Shown here: positions 13,401 through 27,200 of the stretch, one piece after another
How positions within the stretch are numbered: the stretch's first letter is position 1
Layout: the number at the start of each line of letters is the position of its first letter
DNA from: Echinococcus granulosus
Lineage: Eukaryota > Platyhelminthes > Cestoda > Cyclophyllidea > Taeniidae
Direction of reading: 5' to 3'
Length of the DNA: 64,000 bases
Assembly (NCBI RefSeq): GCF_000524195.1
Contig: NW_020170381.1
Span: 85,366 to 149,365, forward strand
The notes under the pieces: model-generated
Told to the model about the DNA's origin: nothing
Database searches by the model: none
The model's input: the letters and a program-made list of their open reading frames with translations, nothing else
Program-made: the position numbers and the translations under genes

Positions 13401-16400
13401 CCTGTAAGTTTGCTGATAATAATGTTTATCTTATTATTTACTTATCACGGGTCCCTTCAACAATCAAGCCTACTTGTCTCTCCGCGTCGCATGGCAGCTG
13501 TTCATAAAATGCCTATCTGTGAATATGATATTTGATATGAAATTGACATCCATCAGCCAAATAATAGAGCAGTTTGCATGCCGGATGAATAAACATCGTT
13601 ACGACTGTTTAAAACCTATCCTTATCATTGCCGAATGTCTTCCTACGCCTTGTCTGAAGCTTTTCGGACGAAATTGCACGTTTAACGCTACATCTGCACT
13701 TTTATCTTCTGCTCTTATACTCATAAGCTTGACAAAGTGCTGATCATTTGGATGAAGGAAAAAGAAAAGAGATATTTTTATTTGGCATAAGGTTTTCGTA
13801 AAAAATAAGTTTGTGGATTAAACTTAATTGCATATTGTCTTAATGGCGCATTTAGTCGGTTTATTTCAAAGGGCTTTGCATCTGTGTTCGCATTAAGGTG
13901 ATGCATCAACTCTCCATTGATCCACACTGGTGTGTTAAGTTACTTTTCTGATGGCAGTGTGATTTATTTGCCTCGATTTGTACGTAGTCAGCAGTACCTA
14001 CTGCCGCAGCAATTCTGTCTTCCAGACGTAGCCACAGGCATGGAATAGCTTTATCCAAATCTTTTCCTAGGTATCTCTGATTTGTGTTACTTTTCAATCC
14101 TTCTTACTTGATAAGTCTCATTTGAAAGTGAAACGTGTGATTAATTCAAAAAAGAATCTGACGGGTGTTTAAAGCGTCTTAGCGGCTTTATTAGTCAGGT
14201 TTGCCAATGTGTTAAGTTCGTGTGGCGCAAAACCGAGACGGTGTATTGCACCAACCCCAGAACAAGGACATTTGTCAGCGCAGAGTTAGCCCAGCTCACG
14301 GAGAAGTTCAGACGGTAGCGGCTGGTGCAAGGCTAGTCCACAAATCTACACTTTCCCTAATGAACTTGATCGATCAGTCGCGGAGGTCGTAACACTAACA
14401 CACAATTTCCGTTCTCGGTTGGCCTCCCCGCTCTAGTATCTTAAATGCACTGAATAAAAGACGGTAATCTGGGCATTGTATTGCTGCATCAGGAATAGCT
14501 AATTATCAAAAGCATTTTAGATTTAAATTCCTCCACCGTAAGTGTACACAAACGAAAGCTACCCATTAAAACTGTGATTTTCAGCATCAATGTGCTTGTG
14601 CAGATAACTTAGAGGATCTTACGATTCTGCTTTCCTATCTCTTTAACGAAGTATGGCCTTTCAATATCAAAATGGCTATAACACCCTTTTTTAAACAATG
14701 GTCAAAAGGAGTCCGAGCCATGTCGCATCCATTATGTACGGCTTCCATCAATTTTCTACATCAGCGGTGTCTTGCAGACGCACAAAGAGCCAGACATAAC
14801 GTTCGGCCACCAAAATACAGGCTAATTTACAAGTCTCGAACTAGCACAAAAAAACACTGAGACATGCGTAAAGTATAATTTTAGGAATCAGGCCAATCTT
14901 AAATCTTCCGTCGAATGACAATTAAGTATGGTTGAATCCGACACGCACAGTGATAACCATTCTCTTATTCAATATGAGGTGATTTTTAGAGTAAATTTAA
15001 AATTCGACATAGTTTTTGCAATCAAATCTTTCTTGTGTAGGTTTCTATCAGAATAATAAGTTAAAACGATTTCCATAAAATTCTATAAAAATGCAGGCTT
15101 ACCAAATTTCTTACTTTAGGTCTGTTTAAAAAACCATTTACTGGGACCAGGTGTAGGTTTTTGATGAGAGTTCACTTTTGGTTAGACATGTTGTCATTTA
15201 GTAATTAGTAAAAATCTCGCTGTGAGCTTAAAAAATCCTGCAGTGAAAGCTCATTATTTCTGAGAAAAAAATGTACACGAAGGACTATTGATCACGATGC
15301 CATTTTACCTCCAATTTTTCTGATCTACGCAACCGAAAATACGAAAATCTTAATTCTGTTCTTTTTTTAAGCATTGCTTTCATTCATGATGCACCATAAT
15401 CCAGACAATCGTCACTCTCATTTGCCTGGCTGCGCTTTTGCGCAGATCAGCAAAAATGCAACATTTGCGCCCACAACCCCGTCAGCTCAATACCACTTTT
15501 CCTGCCCCAATCTAGCGCAAGGGATAGAAAGGGAAACCATAACAGGTGAGGAAAAAACCAACTACGCAAAATGGAAAATGTTTTGCTGTATGGCTTTCCT
15601 TTCCACAGGTGCCGCATGATTATTGGACTGAGGCTTAAAAAGTAGTACCAAATGCCCTGACAATTGTGTAGAGCAATGATAAGTTTGTCAGCATTCCTGA
15701 TTATTGAAGCTTGAAATATCAGTGACTTACATTATTCATTACTCAATTAATGTATTGTGTTTCAAATGAAATAATTTTTTCTTATTTAATATTAATTAGG
15801 CATAAATAGCCAGCATTGATTTACCACCTCTATTAAATTCCTGCACGAAAATGTAAGGATGTACAAAAAGAATACAATTAGACTTGTAATTACTAATTAT
15901 TAGCCATCATTTTCAAAACCACTGCGTGCTGATAAGTGGTTTTATTTCTTTTGCAAATTTACTATTTACCCTGGGTTCTAGGTTGGATCGTATGCATTTT
16001 CCATGTCTCTGGAGCCATTCAATTCTTTTACATAGTTTATGGGTGTTACGCATTGCCACATAAATGCAGGAATTTTGCTATTGCGAGTGTATTTGGTGCA
16101 CTAAAGGATGTTAGTTAGGGAGTGCTTTAACTGTGATATATAATGGCATGGGTATTTTCAAGTGGTCGAAGAGTGGTGCGTTTGCTAAGTTAATCCTTTT
16201 TTGGTGGTCCATTATTCATGATGATAATTTGTACTTCCCTTAATTAAAATGGTTGCATAGCTTATTCATCATTTAAGTAACCCTGGCAAACGTTTAATGC
16301 TTTAGTCTTACATACTTTCTTTATTAAAATGCTTACATATTGTTTAGCTAAAATAACAGATTCAAATTAGCTGTCATGCCCATCGCATTAAATTTCCACT

Positions 16401-17049
16401 CTCTGCACTTATTTGGCCTGCATCGTTTCGAAATCGAGCTTGAAATAACCTTCGGGCTACACTCCCACAAAGGAGGTGGGTGCGAAAATAGAAGCAGCAC
16501 CTTTTCCGATATATCTATTAAATATGGCATTGATCCTCAAAATGTGACTGCTTTACTGAGTAGGTTTGACAAATGGCGAAAGTATGTGTTCCATCCTCAA
16601 ATGGCACAGGATTTTTTAACATTACTGACTAATGCTCTACATTGTTTATTGCCTCTACTTATGACAATGAGAAGTAGGTTATAGTCTGTGCATCTTTTTA
16701 TCTGCCTGTGACAATATGCCTCTTTTTCCTTGTCACTCTCCCCATTCCACGTTACAAATGGGTAGACAATCTCGCATTTGGTGATCAATTGTTATCAGTA
16801 AAACAACTTTGGAGATTTAAAAGTGCTGACGGGGGTACACTTTAGTAGACGCATATTTAATTCCTAGAAAAGAGGAATTTTTTTACAATAGGCCAATCTT
16901 GCGCCTTAATGGTCAGGTTTTTGTTCATGCTGATACCTTCTGTGACTCAAATAGTTGTTGCGGTTGTTACTGTTGGCGCATCCGCATGTACTGCTTCCCA
17001 GTATCGGATCAAGAACACAACTGCATCTTAGTAACTAAAAGTCCCATGG
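7492..17049. other. Gene desert between mir-10 and Hox4, left part
   Basis: AT-rich sequence without a recognisable coding region, RNA gene or transposon. Open frames reach at most about 114 codons (8674-9018, +) and show no known domain and no consistent codon bias. A somewhat more GC-rich patch lies at about 14160-14420. A tRNA D-arm-like fragment near 8047-8100 is discussed and rejected elsewhere. Exons of the mir-10 primary transcript could lie here but cannot be located from sequence alone. Confidence 0.55.
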
Positions 17050-17149
17050 CCTAAAATGTGCGGTCTAGTTTATCACGCCAGTATTGTTGTGTTTTGTTCA
17101 AAACCAGTGGATATTTTACAGATTTTGCTCATGCAGGTTCACTATCCGC

Positions 17150-17490
17150 ACTGCTTTTGTCGGAGCCATTCAATCCGCCTTCAGCCTTGTGTCCAGCAAG
17201 CGGTGTGCGATAGAGAGCACGCGCGGCAACATGAAAGGCTAATCGCTTTGTATAAATCAAATCGGGTCATCATCAGCATCATCAACAAGGCAAACACACG
17301 TCCACATCGGCTGGCGTCCCCAATGTGCGAGGGTGGTGGTGAATCATGCACCAGTGCGTGTCTGCCTACCTGCCCACCTGTGTGTGTACGTGTGTGTGCG
17401 TGCGTTTACACTGCAGGCATTTTCATGCGTCGGAGTGAATGTGCGCGATGGCATCGGCACGATCGCCTTAGTCACAGATAGCGGTTACGA
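17150..17490. other. GC-rich island with an alternating purine-pyrimidine run
   Basis: This island stands out from its AT-rich surroundings and includes a 27-bp uninterrupted alternating purine-pyrimidine run at 17379-17405 (tgtgtgtgtacgtgtgtgtg, then cgtgcgt), the kind of sequence that can adopt left-handed DNA. A 141-codon + strand frame (17056-17481) covers it. Its Cys/His/Val/Arg composition is what a GT/CG repeat would give in translation, so I do not regard it as a gene. A regulatory role is possible but not shown. Confidence 0.4.
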
Positions 17491-20400
17491 AGGCAAGCAA
17501 CACTCATCTTCGTATATCCCTTCTCTATTGAACAACTCGTGCGTTCTCTAGTGGATGCTTACCTTAGCTCGTTAATGTAGTTAATAAGTTCTGCTTGGTT
17601 TAACGCGAATGATCTAATCCTCCATAAATTTGTCAAAAACAACTTTACTCTCAATAAAAAACGCTCCAACAACCCACAAAGTTCGGTTTTCCTGTAGTTC
17701 GACTTTTAGCGCCCATTTGTGAAAAATGCGAATTTGCGGAACCCATTATTAAGCTGGCTGCCAATTAAAGCGATTGTTTCCAGTGTCACACATGTGTAAT
17801 GTGTTTCTTTTCGTCTTATCATACCTGGTTGCATTGTTCGTACCGCAAATAGTGTAGTTGGATTTTAAAAAATGAAGCATAGAGGATTTTCTTAATTTGG
17901 TGTTAGTGGATCTTTTTTACGTTTTGAGAAGCATAGCTTTAAACAAATCTATCCTTTGTGGTAGGCGATGGACGATTTTCCTCTGACACCCAGCTAATGA
18001 ATTTTACGAGTCAAACAAAGGAGGAACTCGACTTCATTATTGCTAACATGGCCCGATTATTTTTGATATAGGTAATAGGCAAATTATCGATAAATAAAAA
18101 ATATTAAAAGGAACCCTAGACCTATTTTGAAATGAGTTTCAAACATGTTTATTAGACATTGGCAATACGTACTTGCCTGCTTCTAAAACTGATAATATAG
18201 GCTTTCTTCAAACAGGGAGATCGGCAAATATTTGCATTTCTGACAAGTTTAAACGGTGACTGCATTTCTGCTCGTAAGAGTTCCATTTTCACGCTGTTTC
18301 ATTCACCATAGGTAATTTGAAAACACTAGAAGTTATGAATGTAAAAATAGCGCAGCCTCAAAAGAACTGCATTCATAAGTTTGAGCATTGAGTTGGGGGT
18401 TTAATACCAAGTATACTATGCGTATCTTCGAGCCGATCGAATGCTTTGTTAGAAGGCAATTAGGTACCTAAAGAATTTTTGCATATCTTTCAGGATGAAA
18501 ACAATTTAATAGTATTAAACAACAACCGGATATGGCATTAGAGCTTTGTAGGTGGCTTTAAGAGCGTTTAGTTTGGTATGCTCAGTAAGAGGCTCAGAAA
18601 GCATACGGTTGTAGAGGTATCCGAACCATGTAGAGCCAGCGGACATCGACTACATTTCAGCAGTATTGCGGCTCCGAAATTGCCGCCAAGCCATTTGTGA
18701 TGACTTAAAACTAACTTTCTAGCATGCCCTTTAACTCTGGCAGAAATTCCATCACTTCTTGCTTATAGTGGTGCAATTTTTCGGTGGATTTTGGATAATA
18801 CCGCTAATGAAAAAGATGAAATAGGACAAGTTGCCTTCTGAGCTTATTCTAAGAAAATTTGTAACTTGTGAATGAAGGTGTCGCAGAATCACGCAAGTCC
18901 GGGAAAACACAAAAATTCCTAATATTTAATATTATTGCCTCATCTTTTTGATATTAAGTATTTTTTGGCCATTTTGTGGGGATTTCGATATTGAACATAA
19001 CAGCAGGAAAAACAACACATGATCGATGAAACAAGCCGACAAGTTTTGATAGCCAGCGAGGGCAATAGAATAGAAGGGCAATTCATCGCTCTTATTTAAA
19101 CGGCAGATGGGCATGTACGCTTCGGTTAACTATTTCTCCAATGGCACAGTCCCGGTTGTTAAGTGAACTGCAGGTTTATTCATGGCCTTTCACGATGTCA
19201 CACCGCGTCAGCTGGATTCCAGTGGAGACTTAAAAAGCGTAAAGCATGCAGAAATAAGTGCTGGAATTTAATTAAGTGTAATATGTCGCATTAGATTTAA
19301 ATTAAGTGTAGGTGGTACCTTGACTAAGTCCTAAATAATGATGCTAGGCAATCATGTTTAAAGTCTTGACTAATAAAGTTACTGCTACAAAATTCGGATT
19401 GACTTGAAATTCCCTCGATATTGGTCGACTAATTAGAAATATGCTTATCTTGATCTAACATCCAGCTTATAATTTTAATGTTGTCTAATTTCACTTGGGT
19501 TCCTTGAACAATGCCGCATATTCAATGCAGTTTTGTCAGCATGATTTAAGGATCTGCAGTTTACCCTACCATTGTTTTTAGAGAAATCGCTAAAATTGTT
19601 CTACTCAAATTTTTAAGCAGCAATTTTTAAAAACGATCTGGGTGTGCGATGATCATCCGCTTTACCATTTACCTGTCACAACCAACTGAAAAAGAACTAA
19701 TACAAGTTCTTTGCGTATAATTTCAATAAATAGCTGAGATTAATGCCACAGATTAGTAAACAAGCGATAACCTCCCAATGCTGATACCAAGAAGAGGAAC
19801 CGCGGCAAAGAGCTGCGTGTCAACCACTTAAATAAGCTAAGTTGTTTAAAAAAGCTTAAATTCATTCACAAAAATCAACATCAATTTATTACAAAACTTA
19901 AATAACCTAGTTATGTCCAAATATATTAGTAGATTATCCATTATTTATATAGAAATAAATAAAGTTACTAATCCAAACCTTGCCTTTGACTAACTTTCAA
20001 TAACAAGAGGTGGTGCCGAAGTCTGATCAACTACCAAAATGACATTTGAGTTCTCAGATAATTGCCTGCATCAACATGAATCCATTCAACTGGGCCCTAG
20101 CCTGCAGTCTTGTTTTTATCTGAATCATCGGCAAAGGAACTTAGAAATCGCATATTTTCGACATAAGTGTTGTGATTAGGGATGACTATAATTTTATTAT
20201 GGAAAATGAGTTACAATAGCGGCTTCAGAGAATGATAGTTGATAAGGCCCTTTAAGGTTAAAAAGTTTTCCTGTACAAGCTAACTTGCAGTTAAAAGGAG
20301 TTCTCGATGGAATACAAAAACCATAGACATATTAAATATCCACGGTGTGCGGTGTATTTAGTGATAATAATTTAGCAAAAAATAATAGAAAAGGTCACAA

Positions 20401-23400
20401 CTGACAACATTTCCTAATATCTACGCGTTGAGGTGAAAGTTCCAGCTTCGAGCTTATTAAGGAGATTGCAAATGTCATAGATTTCACCAAGTGTAGCCCG
20501 CTGTCCTCTTTGAAATCAAATTTATTGCACAATGAAATGTATGCATCTTAGCAGTTTTCATAAAGGAATCATAATTTTGCCCCAAAACAGGAATGAGGTA
20601 ACAATGAGTTTCACTAACATGTCATCGACTCCCCTGAATGATTTTATCTCGAATGTTAGTAATAGACTTCTAGAAGGTTCCTTCCGTATTCGATCTTAAC
20701 CTTATTCGTAGTGTGATTTTGCAAGGAATGAGGATTACATGATTAAACATCTCTAGGTTACAGACGTACACCAAAGTGTACTAGTTTATGAATTTTACTT
20801 CTTTAACCAGTGCTACATTCCGCGTATTACCACCGTAAATAACTAAAATTTTGTGAAATCCTAATAAAGTGGACTTGCGACCTCTTGCTTTTCGAGCTAA
20901 GTCCAAATACATTTACTTCTTTTAGATGTCGAAATATATGTTCACAAATTGGCTGTAAATGTGCGCAAAAGCGTTAAATTAATCATTTCCTTTATGGCTA
21001 TTTTTTGATGAAATTTATACTGATGTATTGTGTTCTCAGAAGTTGGTATCTGCTAAGATTATTGGCAAAAGCTTTGATAATTCTCGGATTACCAAAATAT
21101 GCTGCAGTTGTATGGATTGGAATGTTTGCATACATTGACATATATTTAAGATAAAATGAGTATGCTGATATGCGCGTTGCACAATGCAGTATTCAGCGCT
21201 CCTCCACTGTTCATCAGATAACTTTAAAATTTGTGTAATTTGTATTTGTTAGTTTTAAATAAACAGAATCATGATGAAGTTCAATTTAATGTAAAACATT
21301 AAATGCATCTTTAATTTAAAAGTATAGAAATACATCCTATTTTGTGTTAGTTATTTTAAAAGCAGCTTGATTCGTGATATTGAGGAGGCAAATGGACTGT
21401 ATTCTATACAGCTGAGTGCGTGAAAATTACGGATTTTGTACCGATTTGAAGACGATACCACAAAATTCCAGTTTTGTTCAAATATTTTTTGGCAGCAAGA
21501 AGTTTTAAGACCTTAAGATCGGCAAAGCCAATGAAACCGGAAGCCCAAGTTTCCCACTGACTGACCATTATCTCAGTTTCGCCTCATTACTCTACTGGCT
21601 AGTGAGGCGCACTTATGTGCAATGAATAAAGACGGTTGTTATCTTTTTACATGCAGCAAGCGGAACTGGCACTCGCGCGATTCCCTCAGAGCACTCCCTG
21701 TTATGCATCCCGCAGATCGTCTCTGAGCTGGCCACGTCTCATCCGGTCCAATATTGCGGAGTATTTTTTCACGGTATAAGAACGTATTCGGGTGGAAAAT
21801 GTTCAACCGGAAACAATTTTTTACTTGGTGAGTCTCTAATTTACATCCACACTTTTCAGTAATCACCAAAGTACCCAGAAGATTCCTCAAGAATATTAAA
21901 ATATCTGGTTATACAATCTATGCACTTTTCAGTATTTTAATAGTTACATTTATTGCACGAATTTGGCCAAAAATGGAATGTCCACGGGATGTGAAGTGCC
22001 CAACAAGCAAGATTCAATGCTGCTAGTAAACCATAAGAAATAAATATTCCTAAAGAATATAATCTCAAACAGATTTGTTTCTGGTTACACAAAAGGCTGC
22101 TACCAAAACAAAGCGATTTCTTGAAAGTAATCTTGAGTATTTTGCAAAGTTTGAACGGTCTGGCTTTCCTTTGACCCTAGTTATGCAAGCGCAATAAAAT
22201 CAAATTTTTTTAAATGTGGCTCAATGAACTCACAAAGATCCCCGGGAGGGGATACAGCAGTCCAGTGTTGATTCTTAGCTTGCGCTTTGTGGAAGCGAAC
22301 GGCACTGGTTTGATGCATGCAATCGATAAGAGGGGCTGTCAAAGCCCGAGATGGCTAATTAACTGACTGAGCCGAAGAAACGCAAGTCATAATCACCCGT
22401 TAAGCCGCAGCCGACTTTAATTACAGTTAAGAGAGGAGGTCCTCCATAAAGTGCCAGTCACCACCTACAAAAACTCCCCAAATCCAAAAGTCTAATTCAC
22501 CCAATGCCACTCACTAAAAGCCTGTTAAGACCTGACTATAATTAACTTGAGAGGCTTACAGTATGCTTTATAAGATCCTTACCACGCGGTTGTTGCTAAA
22601 TACTTTACGCTATTTAAAGACTTCCCTCTCTGAGAAAACTTTTGCGCTATCAAAGGGGTTTGATTTTCCATTTTGCCAAACAGTAGATTTAAACAAATCA
22701 CGGTCCTGTCTTGAAAGGATAATACGTTCTCCAAATGTAACAGAGGTTATGCTTATGGTATCATAGTTTAAGGACTGTAGCACAATGGAGTCAAGCATTT
22801 CTTTCACAGGATGCATATAAGAGGAAGTTCGCAATCAGGATAGTCACAACTTATGCGTACTACTACAATCAAATGACTTATTTCGTGATAATGTAACTTG
22901 AGTGTAATGGTTATTGGACCATTGTCGATACTAAGAGCAAATTAAATTAACACAAGCTAAAGCCAACACCGTGTAGCAGTGTGTAAACGCTGCTGAAGCA
23001 TCAAAATTAATAAAACCAGACAAGCTCATTTATTCTGCTCTCAGTGTAGGGCTTGGATTAATTATTCGGAGTGCAGCCATGGCGCACACGCAAAAGACAT
23101 GAGCTCCGCTATTCACAGATGCATGGCATAATAAAAATTCTCCCTGATAGTCGCTATGCGGACAGATTTGCGGCAAACTAACAGCGGAGTCGAAATGGGG
23201 ATGATAGTGATGAAGGCCTGTGCGTCGCCGTGATTGTATGCGTCCGATATAAAATAGAAACAAAAGTAGGAAAAGGCAAAATATCCTACCGTAGATAGGA
23301 ACATTTGGCAAAATATGTGTAAATCTTAAGTCTTAAAACCAGATAAATATATAATATTATGGGTAGATAAATGTTCATTTGGTGAATTTAACAAATGAGT

Positions 23401-24770
23401 ATTGCCAACACCAAAGTTATAAAAGCATTAAATTAGTACTAAATTTATCGGTAATGAAGAAATCATATAAGGGAGCCTTGTGCATTCTCATTTATTCAAA
23501 ACAGTATTCTTTATCTTAAATGGTTCACCTTATTGACAACAAATGAGACCTGTTGCAAATATTTTCCGTCAAAAGGTTCCGCCTGGCTTGGGGGTTCGTG
23601 CCTGTGAGAACGAAAATCTGTGGCTTTTGGGGTTACTGTTAAAGCATAGAATCCTTGGTCCAATAAAATCCACTACTGAGTGAAGTACTGTTGTCCATAG
23701 AAATTTGGACTTCAACTGCATTTGGTTCTAATTACCACTAACTACTGTTCCCTTCACGTATTCACAACAGATTTAATTATCCAGAAATCGAACACTGGAT
23801 AATATAGCTCCTCTTGATAACGTAAACAACGAAAGACTTGATGAAGTTGTTCCTTCATAAGCAGGTGTCATCTAACCTTTTCAACTTCGCTTTCCATGGT
23901 ACTTGAATGAAATTTGAGCTTAATTAATCGCTACCATGCAGCAATAAGATGATTAATTGAATTTTGGACGTTATTTGCAATGGATTATTAAAGTTGAACC
24001 TAGTGATTGGATTCTAATTAAATCATATGCATGCACAACTATTGCTTTAATGTTTACTGATCCTACAGTCTTCGCATCTCATGAACTTCTAATGTACCAA
24101 AAAATAACTTGTTAAAACCTTATTGCTAGATGAAAACAAATACCGGGAACTAGTCAAGAATTGCTACTTCACTCAAACGCGTGAACTTTACAGGGAGTCT
24201 AAAGTGCAAAATTTCAATTCGTAACTTGTGACATCTTACTGTCCTACTATTCCAAGCACAGCTCATACAATAACTTTAATGGGTTTCGAGGCAATAATAC
24301 CTTAACTACTAGCTAGGAAACCAAAAATTCAGGCTTGTTTATACACCTTTGCTGTGGTAAAATATCTAGTCCTTCCGTATGTAATTTATATTTCCTCAAA
24401 TATAGGAAGAATCAGATTTCTTTAAATTAATTGCAGATATCTGATTTTACACTTTCCCAAATTGTGTTACATGCTTTAAAACAATTTTTACCGCTGATTG
24501 AAAAAATGTTGCATTTAGCAGGACCGCTAAAGAAATTTATACATATGCATATGCCACGATGATTCTGAAGGACCGTGAGACCATTTAGAAAATAATATCA
24601 AAATCAAAATTGTCAAATTCAGCAATAGTAATACCCCATTATTTGACTGCTAACAGTAGTCGAATTTTGCACTAAGAAGGTATTTTGCATCCAGCACTTG
24701 GGCTGAATCCACTAAAGTATTCACCAACACAAACCAAATACCGCCTACCTTTTTGTATTTTCCATCTCTT
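17491..24770. other. Gene desert, middle part
   Basis: AT-rich sequence with only short accidental frames. A moderately GC-rich patch at about 22230-22460 contains small palindromes (ccccgggagggg; gaggaggtcctcc) but no coding signal. No RNA gene, tandem repeat array or transposon terminus was recognised. Confidence 0.5.
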
Positions 24771-24779
24771 TCAAGTTTT

Positions 24780-25040
24780 ATGCTTGTGTGTGAGTGCATG
24801 CACAGTAAACGCGCTGGCATTTTGCAGAGCCTCTGCACCTTTCATGCAGAAACTTCCTCCCCTCGCCTTCCCGCCTCCCTCTACTGACGTCCTCCCAGCA
24901 GCCCCTCAGTGGCGGCAGGCGAACCAAACCCTTGCTTCCCCCCCTCCCTTGCAAACAGACGCTGACCTCGTTGGCACCTACTGGATGCGAGCGCGCTTGG
25001 GCGCATGGTGCGCACACCTAAAGGGTTAGTGACCTTTAAA
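24780..25040. other. GC-rich island in the Hox4-mir-10 interval
   Basis: A C-rich, then mixed, island (cctcccctcgccttcccgcc, ccccccctccc, gcgagcgcgcttgggcgc) in AT-rich sequence. Three frames of 67-114 codons overlap here on both strands, which is typical of a stop-poor GC-rich segment rather than of a gene. It could be a cis-regulatory element of the Hox4/mir-10 domain; that is inference only. Confidence 0.3.
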
Positions 25041-26459
25041 ATGGAGTTCTCCCCTCCCTTGCATCCGGCTTGCCTACTATGCAAAGTAGGTCTTTTGAAG
25101 TTGATTTTTTTACCATTAAGTTACGAGTATTTCCATGGAGTAAATTTGCGAAGTATAACTGGCATATTGGAAAAATCTATATCCATGCTTTCCCCTTTTT
25201 ATCATAAAATAAAGTAGGAATCAAACTTGACTAAGAGAACTGTGACATAAATCAAGTTCTAACGAATTCAATCAATAATTTAAAAAGTTTATTGATGACA
25301 TCTCCTTAAGCGTTTTCAAATTAATAAGAAGCGAACCTTTCTAGTGAGTCATATCAAGCAAATTTCACCCTGTGGGACAATTGAAAGGAATGTATATAAA
25401 ATAATGCATGTACTCTGTTAATGAGGATCCCAACAAGAGGAGGATTAAATTGCAGGAACCTGTGTAAATGAAGACTGTGTTTAGTTGCCATTGAATGCGT
25501 CCCATCAGAAGTTGAAGACCGTCCTCTACTAATTTTAATAACTGTATTACTACCAGCTGTTGGTATAATCTCTGAGGTAAGGTCCAAGGGTGTAAAAGGG
25601 AATGATCCTTCGGGTATGGGCGATCTCAATATAATTCCCTATAAGGGAATTAGAAACCAGGAGTTAAAAAGCCTTGTTCTTAAATTGTTAGTTAAGCATG
25701 TTAATTATGGATTCGAAGTTACACTGCAATAGTTGTTTGAATGGATATGGTGTAGGGCAGTTCCATAATGGGTAATGTGTAGATGAAATCGTCTTAAGTA
25801 GCAGGCTATATCAATAAGGAAGCAAATCTTGGCAACTTTTCGGGCCTAAGATTGTTTGCGATGAAGTTTATTACAATAAAATTACAAATATTCAATGATT
25901 CTATTTATTGGGGTACTTGCGTGATCTGAAACAAGCGAGAGTAAATTGTAAATTGTTAGAATTTAAATATTAGCTGTGTTTAACGCTCATTTGGCATATT
26001 GCTAAATGCCTAAATAAATTACTTAACTGGGTGTATAATAATTTTTAAAGTGAAAGAACCTAAACTGTCCTATTGATTCTACATTACAGTAGCTCCCTAA
26101 AAGCAATGCCTAGATTAGAGTAGTATATAAAGGGGTGCAGGCCAAAAATAGCCAACGACTTCGGCTTTCGAGAAGATGCTGCCTAAATAAATGGTCCAAA
26201 AAGAAATTCATATTGTGGATTGCATCACATTTTAAAGTGTTAAAACCACGAGGCGACTTGCTGTTCGGGAAAATTACTTTATTTTCAACACGTGCTTTAA
26301 CTAAAAAGTTGCAGCTGATAGAATAGCCATTTGTCAAAATTCCTACTTTTCAAGCACTCACTGGCAGGTGCTGACTTGATTCGATAAATTCAATTCATAA
26401 GCATTTAACAGTGAGACAGAAATAAGAAGTCTGTTTTCATAAGGATATACGCAGTGCTC

Positions 26460-27200
26460 GTTCGCGCGGACTTAGAAAAAGTCAAATAGTTCTATCGCAC
26501 CCTCATTGGGACTCAAAAAGGCACACGGTGTCAGCAATTGTAGCCGAAGCAACAGTGAAGAAGAAGCATCACGCAGCGCATGTCGTTTCCATTCGCCTCT
26601 GCGTCTGCCCTACGAGAATAGAAAAACACCAGACAGCAGCAGCAGAATGTGGATGCAAAAACTTGGGCCGCGAAAAGTCGTTATACACAGGGATACATGT
26701 ATGCACACGTTAATTGCGCGCCCTTTTAACATACATAGTTGGTGCATGGATCTAAATAGATTCGATTTGTGCGCGTACCCTGTGCGTAGAAAGATGAAAA
26801 GACCACGTTTAAAAGACTGAACACGCACGTGGGTACGGTGCGCACTTGCGTTGCTCTTCCTTCCCCACCACCTTCCGAAGAGGCGGAAAATGCAATGCTG
26901 AAGAAGAGAAGGGTGGTGAGAGCGGCGGTGGAGGCAGACATTGAGGCGGAAGAGGAGAATGAAGAAAGCAAGTGAAGAGGTGCATAAACTGCCTCTCCTC
27001 TTAGCCCTCCTCCACCACTCTCTCTCTCTTTCCGTCTCGCCTCGCCTCACCTCCACCCCATCGTTCGCCGCTTGCTTTTTACTTCCTCTCTTTCAGTCAT
27101 GTTACTGCACACATTCCAGGAGACTCGCGCGGCTGTCCTCTTTGATGTTTTTAACAGTTGCGAGCGCACTTACCTCCAAGGCAAGGCTGGGGGCGGCCCA
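26460..27200. other. GC-rich island with a purine block followed by a pyrimidine block
   Basis: This is the longest GC-rich island of the desert. From about 26881 to 26980 the + strand is mostly purine (gaagaagagaagggtggtga; gcggaagaggagaatgaaga). From 26990 to 27059 it is mostly pyrimidine (gcctctcctcttagccctcc; ccactctctctctctttccg). The two blocks are partly complementary (aagagg against cctctt), so the region could form an imperfect hairpin or triplex. Frames of up to 148 codons on the minus strand reflect this low complexity and do not resemble a protein family. Confidence 0.4.

Noticed and set aside
17056..17481. 141-codon + strand open frame
   Set aside because: Its length comes from a stop-poor GT/CG-rich island; the Cys/Val/Arg-rich product follows the repeat composition and matches no family.
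26610..27056. 148-codon minus-strand open frame
   Set aside because: It runs through purine/pyrimidine low-complexity sequence, has competing frames on both strands, and shows no domain.
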